DNA from: Camarhynchus parvulus
Taxonomy: Eukaryota > Chordata > Aves > Passeriformes > Thraupidae
Reading direction: 5' to 3'
Assembly (NCBI RefSeq): GCF_901933205.1
Contig: NC_044601.1
Span: 29,426,352 to 29,490,351 of the forward strand
Length of the DNA: 64,000 nucleotides
In this document: positions 12,903 to 23,238 of the stretch, in pieces
How the letters are laid out: each line of letters opens with the position of its first letter
Numbering within the stretch: position 1 is the stretch's first letter
Position numbers and translations under genes: made by a program
The notes under the pieces: model-generated
Databases searched by the model: none
The model's input: only the letters and a program-made list of their open reading frames with translations
Told to the model about the DNA's origin: nothing

Positions 12903-13084
12903 CTGGGTAAATACTCTTCGACAGAGACCAGATTTCTCCAGAGATTTTGCAATCCAGTGGGCAGCATATGCTGCAGAACTATCAACTTGGAAGGGATCTT
13001 TTCCAGAGAATGCACCTCCACCATGGACTCCCAGCCTCCGTACCTATCAAGAATGAGCTTCTGGCCAGTCAGTTCAGCATCAGC
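12903..13084 (-). pseudogene. Decayed exon of a methionine adenosyltransferase gene (MAT family)
   Basis: On the minus strand a good acceptor (pyrimidine-rich tract ending CTTCAG) is followed by 182 bases that encode, with one frameshift, the MAT segment LTG.K......YGGW, then [30 protein letters not shown] and TQ. The matching segment of vertebrate MAT1A/MAT2A is 61 codons (183 bases), so exactly one base is missing, just after YGGW. The donor reads ATAAGA where GTAAGA is expected. MAT enzymes make S-adenosylmethionine from methionine and ATP. The splice acceptor argues against a processed retrocopy; this looks like a remnant of a duplicated intron-bearing gene. No other MAT exon was convincingly found within 3 kb on either side. 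Confidence 0.8.
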
Positions 13085-15293
13085 CTGAAGAACAAATAAC
13101 TAAATTTATTCACAAGACAAACAGCTCATCCAATCCCATACCAGGTTATTGAGATTTATGATGAAGGTGACTTCATCTCAATTTCAATAACAGCTTTCTT
13201 TTCTATTTGTCATGTATATGACTCTGTTCACAATGTTCACATTCCCATGCAACTGCTTAATGAAACAGTTCACTAGGTGGCTGGAGTACTCTTCAGAAAT
13301 GTAGGAAGCCATCTGTGCTGCAGTCACTTTTGAAAACCTTTAACAATGCAGCACAACTTTAAAAATGACAAAAAGAATGCTCCCTTCGAATCAGCCATGA
13401 TGAAATGCTCTCTCTGGGTTATTGGTCAAAGTCTTAACTCAGCAACACTTTGATGAAGGCCAAGAAATTAGAGAGACAAAAGCATATCACATACAATCTA
13501 GAAGGTTAACAAGGTTCACCTAGATACACATACTAAATGGGAAGCAGGGGCTTAATGAAACTGCACCTTAATGTTTTCAGCACAAGAATACTGAGAAATT
13601 CTAGCTCAGTTCACATGAATGGTTCAGTGGTGACACAAGTGATACTACACTTTTTTCTTCTTTCTTCCTTCCTGTGCCCCTGATAATGGTCCCAAATTCT
13701 TACATAGGTTTTTTCTGCCTCCTACAACTTTATGAGTTGATCTAACCTACTCAACCAAGACAAATATAGTGCCTCTCTGTCAGATTAGTAAAGCTGACAA
13801 CTACATGCTGATAAATGAACTCCAGAGTGCTGAGAAATTCCATCCTGAAAGAGGATAAATGTCATCAATCCATTATTTTAAAATCTCCAAGTAAGCAACA
13901 TGGGAGCAAAGCCAACATTTATTTCTCAATTAATGTGGTATCCCTTCATTATTTCAGTGTGATTAAAAGCACACCTCATAGTTTTAATCCTTTTGAGCTC
14001 TTTACACAAACAGTTTTGTGTAACATAACTTTTTACAATTTCATAGCAGTGGCCTTCTTATCTAATGCCAACACTGGGAAAGCAGAACATATGTTAAATT
14101 CTAATGACTATTGATACTTAGTATCATACTTAAGTATCCCTTGAAATTCATTCAGCTTTGTGAGTAATTTCAGTGTAGATATCAGATTGATTGTTATTTC
14201 TGGTTTTGATATTTATTGTGGAAGTGAAGAGACGCTGCTAGACAGCCACTTCAGCACATAACAATTGGGTTTTCCTTATTTAAAATACTTTCTGGAAGCA
14301 AGACAAAGATCCAGGAATGTGTACATGTGACTCTCTGAGCAGGTATAGCTTCAGTTTAGGTGACAACGGTCCAGTAGGAAAGCTCCAGTAGAAATAACTG
14401 AAGCTTCCTTAAAAATGCAAAGACTTTTTGGTTAAATGTCATACATTTCAAGAGAACATTTACAAGCATGTGGTGGAGTCCAAGTCTGCATAGCCTGTTG
14501 TTTATCAAACTACCATACCTTAGGACCACCTTCTACAAACTTTTCACTTGGAAGGACCTAGTGAGGGAAAAAAAAAGGACAATGAACACTCAGGGCCAAA
14601 ATGAGCACTCAGGGCCAAAAGCACCTGTCTGAAAGCTGGAAATGAACCTCACAGTTATTTTCTGCAGGTAAATGTAAACAGATGAAAGGAAATGGGATGA
14701 AAAATGATGGATTGTTGTCAATGCTTAAAATCCTCGTGGGAAAGTAAAACACTACCAAAGGGGTTTTGCATGCATTGCCACAGAGAAGTAAAATAACTAC
14801 ACAAAAGCTACAAAATCCTTTGATTTTAGCCGCTGATGCTAATCAATCTGTTTTGCTATGTTAACATAACTTCAAAGTGTGAATTAGCAATAAATTTTGG
14901 AGAGCCCTGCTAAAATGAACAACTGTAGATCATATGATAGGCTGTACCCTTTGCTCTCTTCTACACGGCTTTTCTGCACATGCAAGTATGAACCATCCTT
15001 AGTACTCGTTTTCTTACAAACAAAGGTGGTCTCTCTATTTTCCTATTCCTGAAACATGCTTGAATAGATACATCATATATCAGCCTGTTGACTTGTTCTG
15101 TACACTCCTAACAAGAGGCAGGTCACAATCCATGTGGTATTGTAACAACAGCAGCGATACATTAAGTGCATTTGGTGCACTTAATCCACACTAAATTACA
15201 GAAATTAAGAGTAGAACACTTTGCTCTACTGGAAACAGCATATGCATGCTTTGCCTTTCCTGTCCTGCAGGTTTCACAGCCCAGAAAACAGAG
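13085..15293. other. Non-coding DNA with a short tandem repeat
   Basis: Nothing recognisable as a gene. A two-copy, roughly 20-base tandem repeat with the core CACTCAGGGCCAAAA lies at about 14581-14620. Minus-strand sequence near 13400-13570 has very weak resemblance to the MAT exon preceding the one above, but it is too decayed to call. Confidence 0.4.
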
Positions 15294-15300
15294 AACCTAC

Positions 15301-15672
15301 TGTCGACGGTTGGCCACAAGGTTTTCGGGGTGAAGGAAGAGACGAGATGGGCTCCATGATCAGAAGGCTTGATTTATTATGTTATGATATATACATCTAT
15401 TATACTATACTAAAAAGAAAAGGAGAGTTTCCAGAAGCTGCTAACTACCTAAGAATAGAAAGTAAAGAAGAATGATCAACACTGTGTCCAAGAGAGCTCA
15501 GTTCTGGATTGGCCATTATTTCCAAACACTCAATCTGGGCCAATCCAGAACTGACCTGTTGCATTCCACAGAAGCAGATAACCTATTGTTTACCTTTTGT
15601 TTCTGGGGCCTCAGCTTCCCAGAAGGAAAAAATCCTAAAGAAAGGATTTCTGTGAAAAGGATGTCTGTGACA
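15301..15672 (-). repeat. 3' LTR of element A
   Basis: Begins TGTCGACGG and ends CTGTGACA on the plus strand. Compared with the partner LTR it lacks 17 bases after GATCAAC (near 15479), has one extra base near its left end and two substitutions. On the minus strand it contains an AATAAA signal (revcomp of TTTATT near 15373-15378). Confidence 0.9.
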
Positions 15673-16150
15673 TGTCACCCTTTAAATTTAATTAAAATTA
15701 AAAGAAAAATGTTTGTAATTTTCTCTGCTGAGCCATGCAGAGGAAAAAACAAACACCTGACAGGTTATCTGTTGCAAATCAAACTCAATCAAGTGCTTCT
15801 GTGGGATGAACAGGGGATTTCTTCACCTATAAAACATAAAATTCTATGATATCACTAAAACAACCTTACAATGTAAGAAAATGCAAAAACAATGCAAAAC
15901 AAAGTCCAAGTCCCAACAGCTGAGTTTCAGGAAAAAGTCCATGGACTGAAGATGTTCTTTGCCATATCTGAAAGTCTCTTTTGGTCCTGAAACAGACTTG
16001 CTGCAGAGAATCCGTCAATAGTTATCAAACAGTTCCAAACAATTTTTTAAAAATTTCTGAAATTACTTAGACACAACCCTTTATTGAACAACATGGGCTG
16101 AAGGTAGGTTTTGGCCCTTCAATGCTTTTTGAGCTGCTGCTGCAGGTATT
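15673..16150. other. 3' interior of element A without recognisable genes
   Basis: Lies between the end of the gag-position region and the 3' LTR, where pol and env would be expected. It is about 480 bases, AT-rich, with no conserved motif. The sequence next to the LTR on the minus strand (AAATTTAAAGGGTGACA) could be a weak polypurine tract. Confidence 0.5.
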
Positions 16151-17999
16151 TCAACCCTTTTTTATTAATTTTTTTTTTTTTAAACAGCAAGCAGCAGAGG
16201 GGCCTGAGAGAGACCCTGGGGGGCCAGGCCCCTCAGGCAAGCTCTGCATTAACACAGGCCACCACCCAGCTGCTAGTACAGTGGCAGTGACCAAACGCCT
16301 CTGCTCCCCAACACCACCAACACATGCCAGCAGTGAGGGAATAGAAGCACCCCCGAGAGTCTCCGCCTCGGGTTTAGGAACATTTGTTCCCCAAAGCAAG
16401 CGAGCCATGAAGGCTTTCTGTGTCTGCAATGCAGATGCAGAAGGTGCTCTTCCCATCATTGTCTTGACAACACCCCCCTTGGGCTGCAAACCAAAGGCAG
16501 ACCCCTTGGGACCCACTGTCCCCTCGCCACTGGGACGCACGAGGGGCGGCAGAGATGACAATTTCCAAGGAAGGACCCCAAACCCCCCAAAAACGCTAAT
16601 TTTGAAGGCAGGGATCTTGGCTACGCCAGCATTCAGCTGACGAGCGACACCCCCCCCACGGAAAGGGAGGCTGAAGCCCTCTTCCCTTGTCCCAGCTCCC
16701 CCGGCAGGAACAGCCCTGGGACAGCCCGAAAAACTCGGGGTGGGAGCCACGCTGGGTGCAGGGGACGGGGCCTCCGAAGGTGCCAGAACCTCTGGGGCGG
16801 GCAGCTCTGAAGGCGGTCCCGCGGGCCCATCGCCGCACTCAGCATCATCCTGGACTGGAACCGGGTCGGCGGGAGGCGGCGGGGCTGTCTCCTGAACTGC
16901 GATCTCCGGCATCGGCGCTGTGGGCAAAGGCGGGGCCGCCGGAGGCTCTGGAGCCGGAGGGAGCCCGTCCTCCACCGGGACGGAAGCAGCCGCGGTCTGC
17001 AAAAACGGCGAAGCCGGCCCGGGAGACAGAGGAGGAGGCGGCGGGGTCGGCCCGGGAGGGGCCGGGGGGGCGGCGGGGGCGGTGAGTCGCTCTTCTCAGG
17101 TGGAACCTCCAACCTCGGTGCTGCCGGCAAAAGCGGGGCCGCTGGAGGCTCTGGGGGCGGCGGGAGCCCGTGCCCCGCCGGGACGGAAGCAGCCGCCACG
17201 TCTCCGTCGTCACCAAGCAACGCCTGGGCCGCGGGGGGCGGGGCCGCCGCGGGCAGAGCCATGGCCGGCACTGCTGCCGGTGCCGCCGCCGCTAGGGCCG
17301 CACGGGGTGGCACCTGCCCCCGCGGCGCCGGCTGGGGCGGAGTGTACGGGACCGGCTGGAGCGGGGCCGGCAGCGCTGGCTGCCCCTCTGAGAGCGGCGG
17401 GGGGAGGGAGAAGGTGGCCCCATCTGAGCATGCTCTGAAGACGGAGAAAAGAACTTCAGCGCCGGGCGAAATTTCGCCCCCCGCTGGGAAGCAGCCGTTC
17501 GTCCCTCTCCGAAGGGTCTTGCCCCGGGAATCGGGGGAATGGTGCTTGCCCCTCGCTTCAGCGATCCAGAGGAAAGCAGCTGCTCTTCGTTTTAAAACCG
17601 GAAAAAGTGCCTGAAAGACCTGGTAGCTGCGAGGGCAACGGCAGCTCCGGTCCCAAACAATCTGGAAAATAAATTCCATGGATTCCCATACATACGAATC
17701 CAATGCGTATAGTACATTAGTAAAAAATCCAAAGAACTTTGCCCATCGAAAAAGTCATATAAATCTTTTTTCAACAGGAGAATTCCATCCTCCTCACCCC
17801 ATTTTTGCCAGAGGGAAATAAGCCTCTCCTCTGACAGAGAGAGATGGACCTCTGTTTTAGTGGGAAAATTCGTCCACTTTTCCAGCCACCACCATTGCAG
17901 GGCAGCATCTTCAGGAATGGAAAACCTAATAGTACCTTCTGAGAGAGTCCAGCACGCTCTGGCCAGCTCCTGCTCGAGGCTAAAAGGCTCTCTGGGCAT
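16151..17999 (-). pseudogene. gag-position coding region of element A, frameshifted
   Basis: From an ATG at 17999-17997, about 200 bases downstream of the primer site, the minus strand codes 135 residues rich in Trp and charged residues (17999-17592). The frame then moves to the one holding 17703-16633, and again to the one holding 17002-16151. The central part is a long Pro/Ala-rich linker built partly from two copies of a unit beginning AAASVP. Position and the proline-rich middle suggest a Gag precursor. No CCHC zinc knuckle or major homology region is seen, and I cannot assign it to a named retrovirus genus from protein sequence. Two shifts in the same direction break it; sequencing error in the GC-rich part is possible. 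Confidence 0.55.
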
Positions 18000-18200
18000 C
18001 TTCCTGGAGGCTTCAAAAGGTCCTTTTTGTGGTCAGCCTTGCTGTGAACTCCGTCCAAATCTGGATCTTCGGTACTTCAGCTCCTGGCTAAATCCACTTC
18101 TGTGGTCACCTGTGAGATGACCATCAATGCCACATATTCGGGGTTTACCCAAATGCAGCAATGCTCCTCTGGAGTCTCACCAAGTGATAAATGTCCTCAG

Positions 18201-18218
18201 AAACACGAGGGGTCACCA
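18201..18218 (-). other. Primer binding site of element A, tRNA-Trp-like
   Basis: Two bases inside the 5' LTR the minus strand reads TGGTGACCCCTCGTG. The first ten bases match the tRNA-Trp primer site used by alpharetroviruses such as Rous sarcoma virus, and the following CGTG matches if one or two bases are missing. This fixes the orientation of the element. Confidence 0.7.
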
Positions 18219-18220
18219 AT

Positions 18221-18608
18221 TGTGACGGTTGGTCACAAGGTTTTCGGGGTGAAGGAAGAGACGAGATGGGCTCCATGATCAGAAGGCTTGATTTATTATG
18301 TTATGATATATACATCTATTATACTATACTAAAAAGAAAAGGAGAGTTTCCAGAAGCTGCTAACTACCTAAGAATAGAAAGTAAAGAAGAATGATCAACA
18401 AACCTTGCTCTCCCGGACTGTGTCCAAGAGAGCTCAGTTCTGGATTGGCCATTATTTCCAAACACTCAATCTGGGCCAATCCAGAACTGACCTGTTGCAT
18501 TCCACAGAAGCAGATAACCTATTGTTTACCTTTTGTTTCTGGGGCCTCAGCTTCCCAGAAGGAAAAAATCCTAAAGAAAGGATTTTTGTGAAAAGGATGT
18601 CTGTGACA
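18221..18608 (-). repeat. 5' LTR of element A
   Basis: Plus strand TGTGACGG to CTGTGACA, 388 bp. On the minus strand it would drive the element. It contains a perfect 17-base inverted repeat (arms 18434-18450 and 18474-18490) with CCAAT/ATTGG cores, and an AATAAA on the minus strand near its left end. A diverged relative of the same LTR type occurs at 50485-50871. Confidence 0.9.
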
Positions 18609-18615
18609 AACCTAC

Positions 18616-19667
18616 TGTCTTTGAAACAGCCAAAATGCATCACTCTTACAGTAGGCTCAGTGACTAATCCACTGAGTGCAGATGTGCAGCTGTCAGCAGA
18701 TGGTGATTATTCAGAAAAAACCCCAAACCTGATTACTGATAATTTGTTAATGTTCCTTATCTCCAGTGGAAGACAAGGAAAATAGAAGTATTGTTTTGAA
18801 GAGACCTGCTCAGACAGTGATAAACAAACATATCTGCTATATCCAAACATACCTTATGAAATCCACATCACCTTGGAACACAAGAATGACAACACCATTT
18901 TTGACAAACACAAATTCTAATATAGTAGCAGACAGGGGAAATTATTTTGGCTGTTTCTCACCTTTACAACGTGAGTTGTAATATGCATACAGTACAAACC
19001 TGTGTTTTCCCATCTGGTCTGACCCAGGGCCATCTTCCATTCCATTCCAGAGCCCTCATGCTTGCAGTCAGTTTGTGTGCTAGGAGACTGCTAAAGACAT
19101 ACATTCCTCAGTTTCATCAGTAGCATAGTCTAACATCAAACTCTGCATTAAAAATTGGGGAACTGCATGGAAAAATGGGGAAATAAACCACCCATTTCCA
19201 TGTTCTCTTTCCATTCTGCACCTGTCTTTGTCTCATAGTACTTCAGAATCACCCAAGCTCAGCAAGAGACAGAAGTAATCTCCAGAGTTAATACCTTTCA
19301 AATTCAACCAGTCCAAAATTACATTTATGTGCAAAAATTACAGCCACAACAGGAGCTGGTAACCCAGAATGGCTCTGCCTCACACATCTGCAAGAACCCA
19401 CTGCAAAGGCTTCATTAACATAAAGCTCCTCAAGACTGCTCTGTCTTATCCCCACAAATGACACAGAAATTTTTGCCAGGCTAAGGGACTTGAAAGATCA
19501 GAAACTCAATGACTGACCTTAATATCCTGTTAAGGCCACTGAATATGGGGAAACCCACTTGCCTTGAAACTGGTGAAGGCTGTGTTCACACTTCTGGTGA
19601 TTAAGAGAGTGCACAGTGCTCAACTGCTGATTCTTGCAATTTGCACAATAGTTTTTAAAGAAAGGCT
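18616..19667. other. Spacer between elements A and B
   Basis: About 1 kb of ordinary non-coding DNA with no gene or repeat recognised. It separates two independent retroviral insertions on the same strand. Confidence 0.5.
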
Positions 19668-19673
19668 CCAGTC

Positions 19674-20382
19674 TGCCGGGGTGCGTAAGAATTGCCTGGC
19701 TAGCTCCACAGCACGCCAGCAGCTTCTTGGGGCTGAGCTCTCCCCGGCAGAGGAGGAGATGGCCTCGGCTGTGTCCGAAGATCTGGCAAAGCTTGCGCTC
19801 CAGCTAAATGAGGTCGCATGAATGATGGAAAGGAGGCTAGGCACGTCTCTGCAGCAGGGTGAGTTTTATTGAGGGAGAGGAAGGGTACATATTCGGGTAA
19901 TGGCTGCAGGGATCTGCCCCCAGGGGGGAGGAGATTGCAGAGTGATAAAGGTTTCCAGAAGGGAGGAGCGACCCACCTCCTGGCCAGTAACAAAACAGCA
20001 CTGAGTGATTGATTTAACATAGTAACAAATAGGAGGCTTGTTGGGGAGGCACAGCAACTTCTGCTCCAACCACCTTCTGCCCACGGTAGAAGATTCTACG
20101 GACAGGGTGTCAGCAGAAAGTGATGGACAGGGAGGTTACCGGGGAAACATGGGAAGGGTTTACAAAGAAGCCATGGCAACTAAGGAGGGGACTAAAGACT
20201 GGCATACAAAATGGCGGGAGTTCCCTAGGCAACCAGAGGATTGACACATCACAGAGGAGGAGAAACGGGGGAGGGAACCTGAGGCAGGTGCCATCTTAAC
20301 ACAATTTGACTTTAAACTTAAAATCCAAACTTAAAAAACATATAACAGCAACTGAAGAGCAGTCGCATTGTGCACCGCAACA
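19674..20382 (-). repeat. 3' LTR of element B
   Basis: Plus strand from TGCCGGGGTGC to GCACCGCAACA, 709 bp. On the minus strand it starts TGTTGCGGTGC right after the polypurine tract and contains AATAAA near 19865-19870. It resembles the solo LTR at 3092-3843 more closely than its own partner LTR. Confidence 0.85.
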
Positions 20383-20396
20383 TCTCCCCCCACTTT
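20383..20396 (-). other. Polypurine tract of element B
   Basis: Directly before the 3' LTR start the minus strand reads GTGGGGGGAGA, then TGTTGC. This is the expected plus-strand primer site for retroviral reverse transcription and confirms the LTR boundary. Confidence 0.8.
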
Positions 20397-21266
20397 ACAC
20401 AAAAAGAAAAAGGAAGATGGGGGGGGTGCCCGAAAAGCAAAACAAAAGGGTTGACAAAACTAGAAAACACACACAAACAAAGGCTTTGCAACTCAACCCG
20501 GCCCGACAGTCCGCAAAGAAAAAACATTTTCATCTGTGGTGGCGCTTTCTGCTGAAGACGTAGACTGAGACTAGAAAACTGCACTGCAGCTGAGAAGACT
20601 GGAGAGGCGAATGAAGCAACGAGACGACTTGCAGTGGTGGAAACGACAAACGCATTTTTCTGTCGGGCTGAGTGACTTTGGATTAACGTGACTAAAATGA
20701 CATAACTCAAACAATTTATTAACAACAAGAATGGCTTTGCTCTGGGGATACAGGGGGTGGAAACAGGGAAAGGGGTAGAAGGACTCACGATAAAAAACTT
20801 AACATGCAAATTCAAAAGTAAATTACATTGACTGGAACGGAATCTTGAATACAACAGAAAAGCTAACATAATAGATCTAACATTTTTCTGACTCAGCTTG
20901 GCAGCTCGGAATGAGAAGCAAGAGCCCTTGCTGTTATGACATTTTCTGATTACTTTCAGTGGGGGAATTGGCTACAAGTTTGTAGCTGGAACAGCGGAGT
21001 CTCATTGCGGCTGCAGAGGTGGCAACAACTGTCGTTGCTGGGCCATCAGGACTGGAAATAACTAAGAGGACAGAACTTAAACAGATTGTTGACAACAGAT
21101 GACTAAGGCACAACTTAAAAAGTTGGCTAGAACTGGAATTACAAACAAAACTAAAAGTCTAACAAAACTTATTTTAGAAAAAAAAAGGTAGAGAGGGGGG
21201 TTTTCTGGAGGGGTTCACTGTTCATGAAGAACAGATAGGAAAGGAGGATCTCTGGCTCCGCTTTTT
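20397..21266 (-). other. Decayed 3' interior of element B
   Basis: About 870 bases between the last gag-like frame and the polypurine tract. A 183-codon open frame (20869-20318, minus) runs into the LTR but matches no retroviral protein that I recognise. Where a full element would carry pol and env, several kilobases are missing. Confidence 0.45.
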
Positions 21267-21706
21267 TCACCACCAGTTTGCTACTTTCACTTGTGGGATA
21301 GATGATCTTGTTCCACGCTCAGTGAAAAGTAGCTCTAGAATTTCTGGTGGTGTGGAAATCAATGGCAGCAGGCTTTTCTCTTGCCCCCTCTCCCTATGTG
21401 TTTTTGGAAACTTTTCTTCTGCTAGACAGCTTGACTGCTTCTGCTGTTTAGCGGGCGAGGACTCAAGAACGATTGGAGAGGGAGGAGGGGCAAGAGGCAG
21501 AGAGCAGGGGGTAGAGGGAGCCAGAGATGGGAACAAAAGAGGATTAAACGAGGTACAAACGGAATTGAACGTAAGGGGATTTGATGACAGACAAGGGGGA
21601 AGATTTCTGGGAGAACGAAGGAAGATTTCCCCACCACTGAACTTCGTGGTCACTGCTACTTTGGGCTCCATAGGAGCTATCTTGTAGCGGGACTACGAGG
21701 CAAATC
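21267..21706 (-). pseudogene. Continuation of element B gag in shifted frames
   Basis: Two overlapping minus-strand frames carry Ser/Pro-rich sequence that seems to follow on from the gag frame above, with stops and shifts between them. The assignment rests on position and composition only. Confidence 0.4.
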
Positions 21707-22321
21707 TTAGGAGTTAACTTGGGGGATGCAACAACTCGGAGAATGGGAAATGGGGAAGAAGAGGGGGCGGGAAAGTCGGTCTGCATCTCTGGGTGGCCAG
21801 CCCTGAGACGCAGACTGGCGGTCCTGAGGGGGGCCAGGGCGATGAAGGGGCTCCTGCCCGCTCTGGTTGGGTGCTGCTCCCCTCAGGATCCCAGGTCTTT
21901 TTGGGGAAGAGGGAGAGGGATGGGGGATAGGGACACGGGGCTCAGGAGAACTGGGAACAACACAAGGGACTATACAACTTGGGCCGATAACTGGAACTTG
22001 CGGGTGTTTTCCTAGTTCCTTCTCTTCTCTCTGGTTCAGGACTTGAAAGACCTGAGCTACCCAAATCAGGTGCTTTATCAATTTTAATTTTTTGGTAATA
22101 GAAACTTCTCTCGACTGGGCCAGATAAGCTAATTTTTTTGAGACCTCTTCCCAAAACTGGAGGTCCCCAAACTGGTCGGGGGAAACACTTTTGAACTGGG
22201 AAAAGACCCATCGGGTTAATTTTCGCAATTCTTTTACATTAATATTGACATTCCCACTAACTAAAACATTTTTAACAACTAACAGAGCCTCCTTCTGAGC
22301 AGAGGACAAGCATGCACCCAT
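21707..22321 (-). pseudogene. gag: gag (matrix-like N-terminus) of element B
   Basis: The minus-strand ATG at 22321 begins MGACLSSAQ, with the glycine-2 expected for N-myristoylation of a retroviral matrix protein. About 90 residues of helical, lysine-rich matrix-type sequence follow, then a Pro/Ser-rich linker to a stop at 21707 (204 codons). I chose this methionine over one 14 codons upstream because of the MG start. Matrix brings Gag to the plasma membrane. Further gag-like sequence continues in other frames (21786-21544 and 21671-21267), so the gene is broken. No capsid homology region or zinc knuckle is seen. Confidence 0.7.
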
Positions 22322-22699
22322 GCTTGTCAAATTAGCAGTCTGCTCATTTGCTGTGACACCCACAAATGAATAGGGAAAGAGTTAATAGGGCAGTTAAAAA
22401 ACCTCGCTCGAAAGCGGTGAAAGATAGAAACATGCAAATAGACGAGAGGTTAAAAACAGAGCTCGGCTCTAAACACGGATGGCCGGCTCACACAGATAGA
22501 ACGACCTACCACAGACCTAACGAGGAGAGGCAGGTCGAAAAAGATAGAAAAAGGGAGGGTCCTCGCGCCAAGCCCCCTGACAATCGCTAAGGTGCACCTT
22601 AACGAAAAGACCAGCCACAAGCCTAATCCAGTCGGGGGGATCTAAGATAAAAAGACAGGGGGTGAGCTAAGAAAAAGAGGGTAAACAGAAGGGAAAAAA

Positions 22700-23110
22700 C
22701 TCGCGCCACTACCCGTAACCGGAAAAAACGCGAGGGGAAAGATTCGCCGCTCTGCCGTGCAAAGGAGCGGTGGGGGAGGCAGGAGCCGCGCTGCCGCTGC
22801 GACGCGAGAGCCGCTCCACCGTTGCGAAAAAATCGCGCGAGTCGCTCCGCCGAAGAAGGCGCGGCGCCGCCGCCGCGGCGAGGAGCCGGCGCCGCCGAAA
22901 AGGGCGGCGCCGCCGCCGCTGCGAAAAATCGCGCGCGCGCCGCCGGCGTGGCACTAGCTGACTGCGCCGAAAACACGCGGCGAAAAAAAAACCTGCCCGC
23001 TCCGCCGAGGAAGCGGCGAACGGCGGCCGCGCTGAGAAAAAAAAAAAAGCGCAAGCGGCGAAACAGCCGCCCGCCCCGCCGAAGAAAGCGGCGTGCGGCG
23101 GCCAGACAGG
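22700..23110 (-). repeat. GC-rich repetitive leader of element B
   Basis: Between the primer site and gag lies a block dominated by CGGCG/CCGCC runs alternating with short A-runs (plus strand). Related units such as CTCCGCCGAAGAAGGCG (near 22843), CTCCGCCGAGGAAGCGG (near 23003) and CCCCGCCGAAGAAAGCGG (near 23076) recur imperfectly. Long frames here encode only Arg/Ala-rich peptides and are products of composition, not genes. In retroviruses this position holds the packaging signal. Confidence 0.7.
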
Positions 23111-23216
23111 GGAAGGAAATGACTCACCAAAGCTTGGGCGAGGAAGCGGTGAATACCACAGCTACGATCTCCAGACCGGCTCCGGGTGCAGGAAAGGTTC
23201 CCAGTCTAAATCCTCC

Positions 23217-23234
23217 CCGCCACGTTGGGCGCCA
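23217..23234 (-). other. Primer binding site of element B, tRNA-Lys type
   Basis: The minus strand reads TGGCGCCCAACGTGG, identical over 15 bases to the tRNA-Lys1,2 primer site used by betaretroviruses such as Mason-Pfizer monkey virus. It lies a few bases inside the 5' LTR. Confidence 0.9.
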
Positions 23235-23238
23235 CCGC

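Larger units (their letters stand above)
15301..18608 (-). mobile_element. Endogenous retrovirus A, complete LTR-to-LTR insertion lacking pol and env
   Basis: Two long direct repeats (15301-15672 and 18221-18608) with TG...CA ends bound a 2.5-kb interior. AACCTAC flanks both sides (15294-15300 and 18609-18615) as target duplication; 7 bases is one longer than usual. Orientation is minus: a tRNA-Trp-like primer site adjoins the right LTR. The interior holds only a gag-position region in three overlapping frames. No reverse transcriptase, integrase or envelope motif is visible, so the copy is non-autonomous. The LTRs differ by about two substitutions plus two indels, so the insertion is recent. 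Confidence 0.9.

Noticed and set aside
12903..13084. MAT exon as a processed retrocopy
   Set aside because: An intron-type acceptor precedes it and the similarity stops at the known exon limits, with no neighbouring exons fused.
13400..13570. Possible preceding MAT exon on the minus strand
   Set aside because: Only short matches (a CTTCCCAT-like and a terminal CCCAG-like piece), too short overall and full of stops.
16122..16640. 172-codon plus-strand frame in element A
   Set aside because: Shadow of the minus-strand gag-position region.
20318..20869. 183-codon minus-strand frame at the end of element B as env
   Set aside because: No envelope motif, fusion peptide or disulphide pattern is recognisable, and it reads into the LTR.
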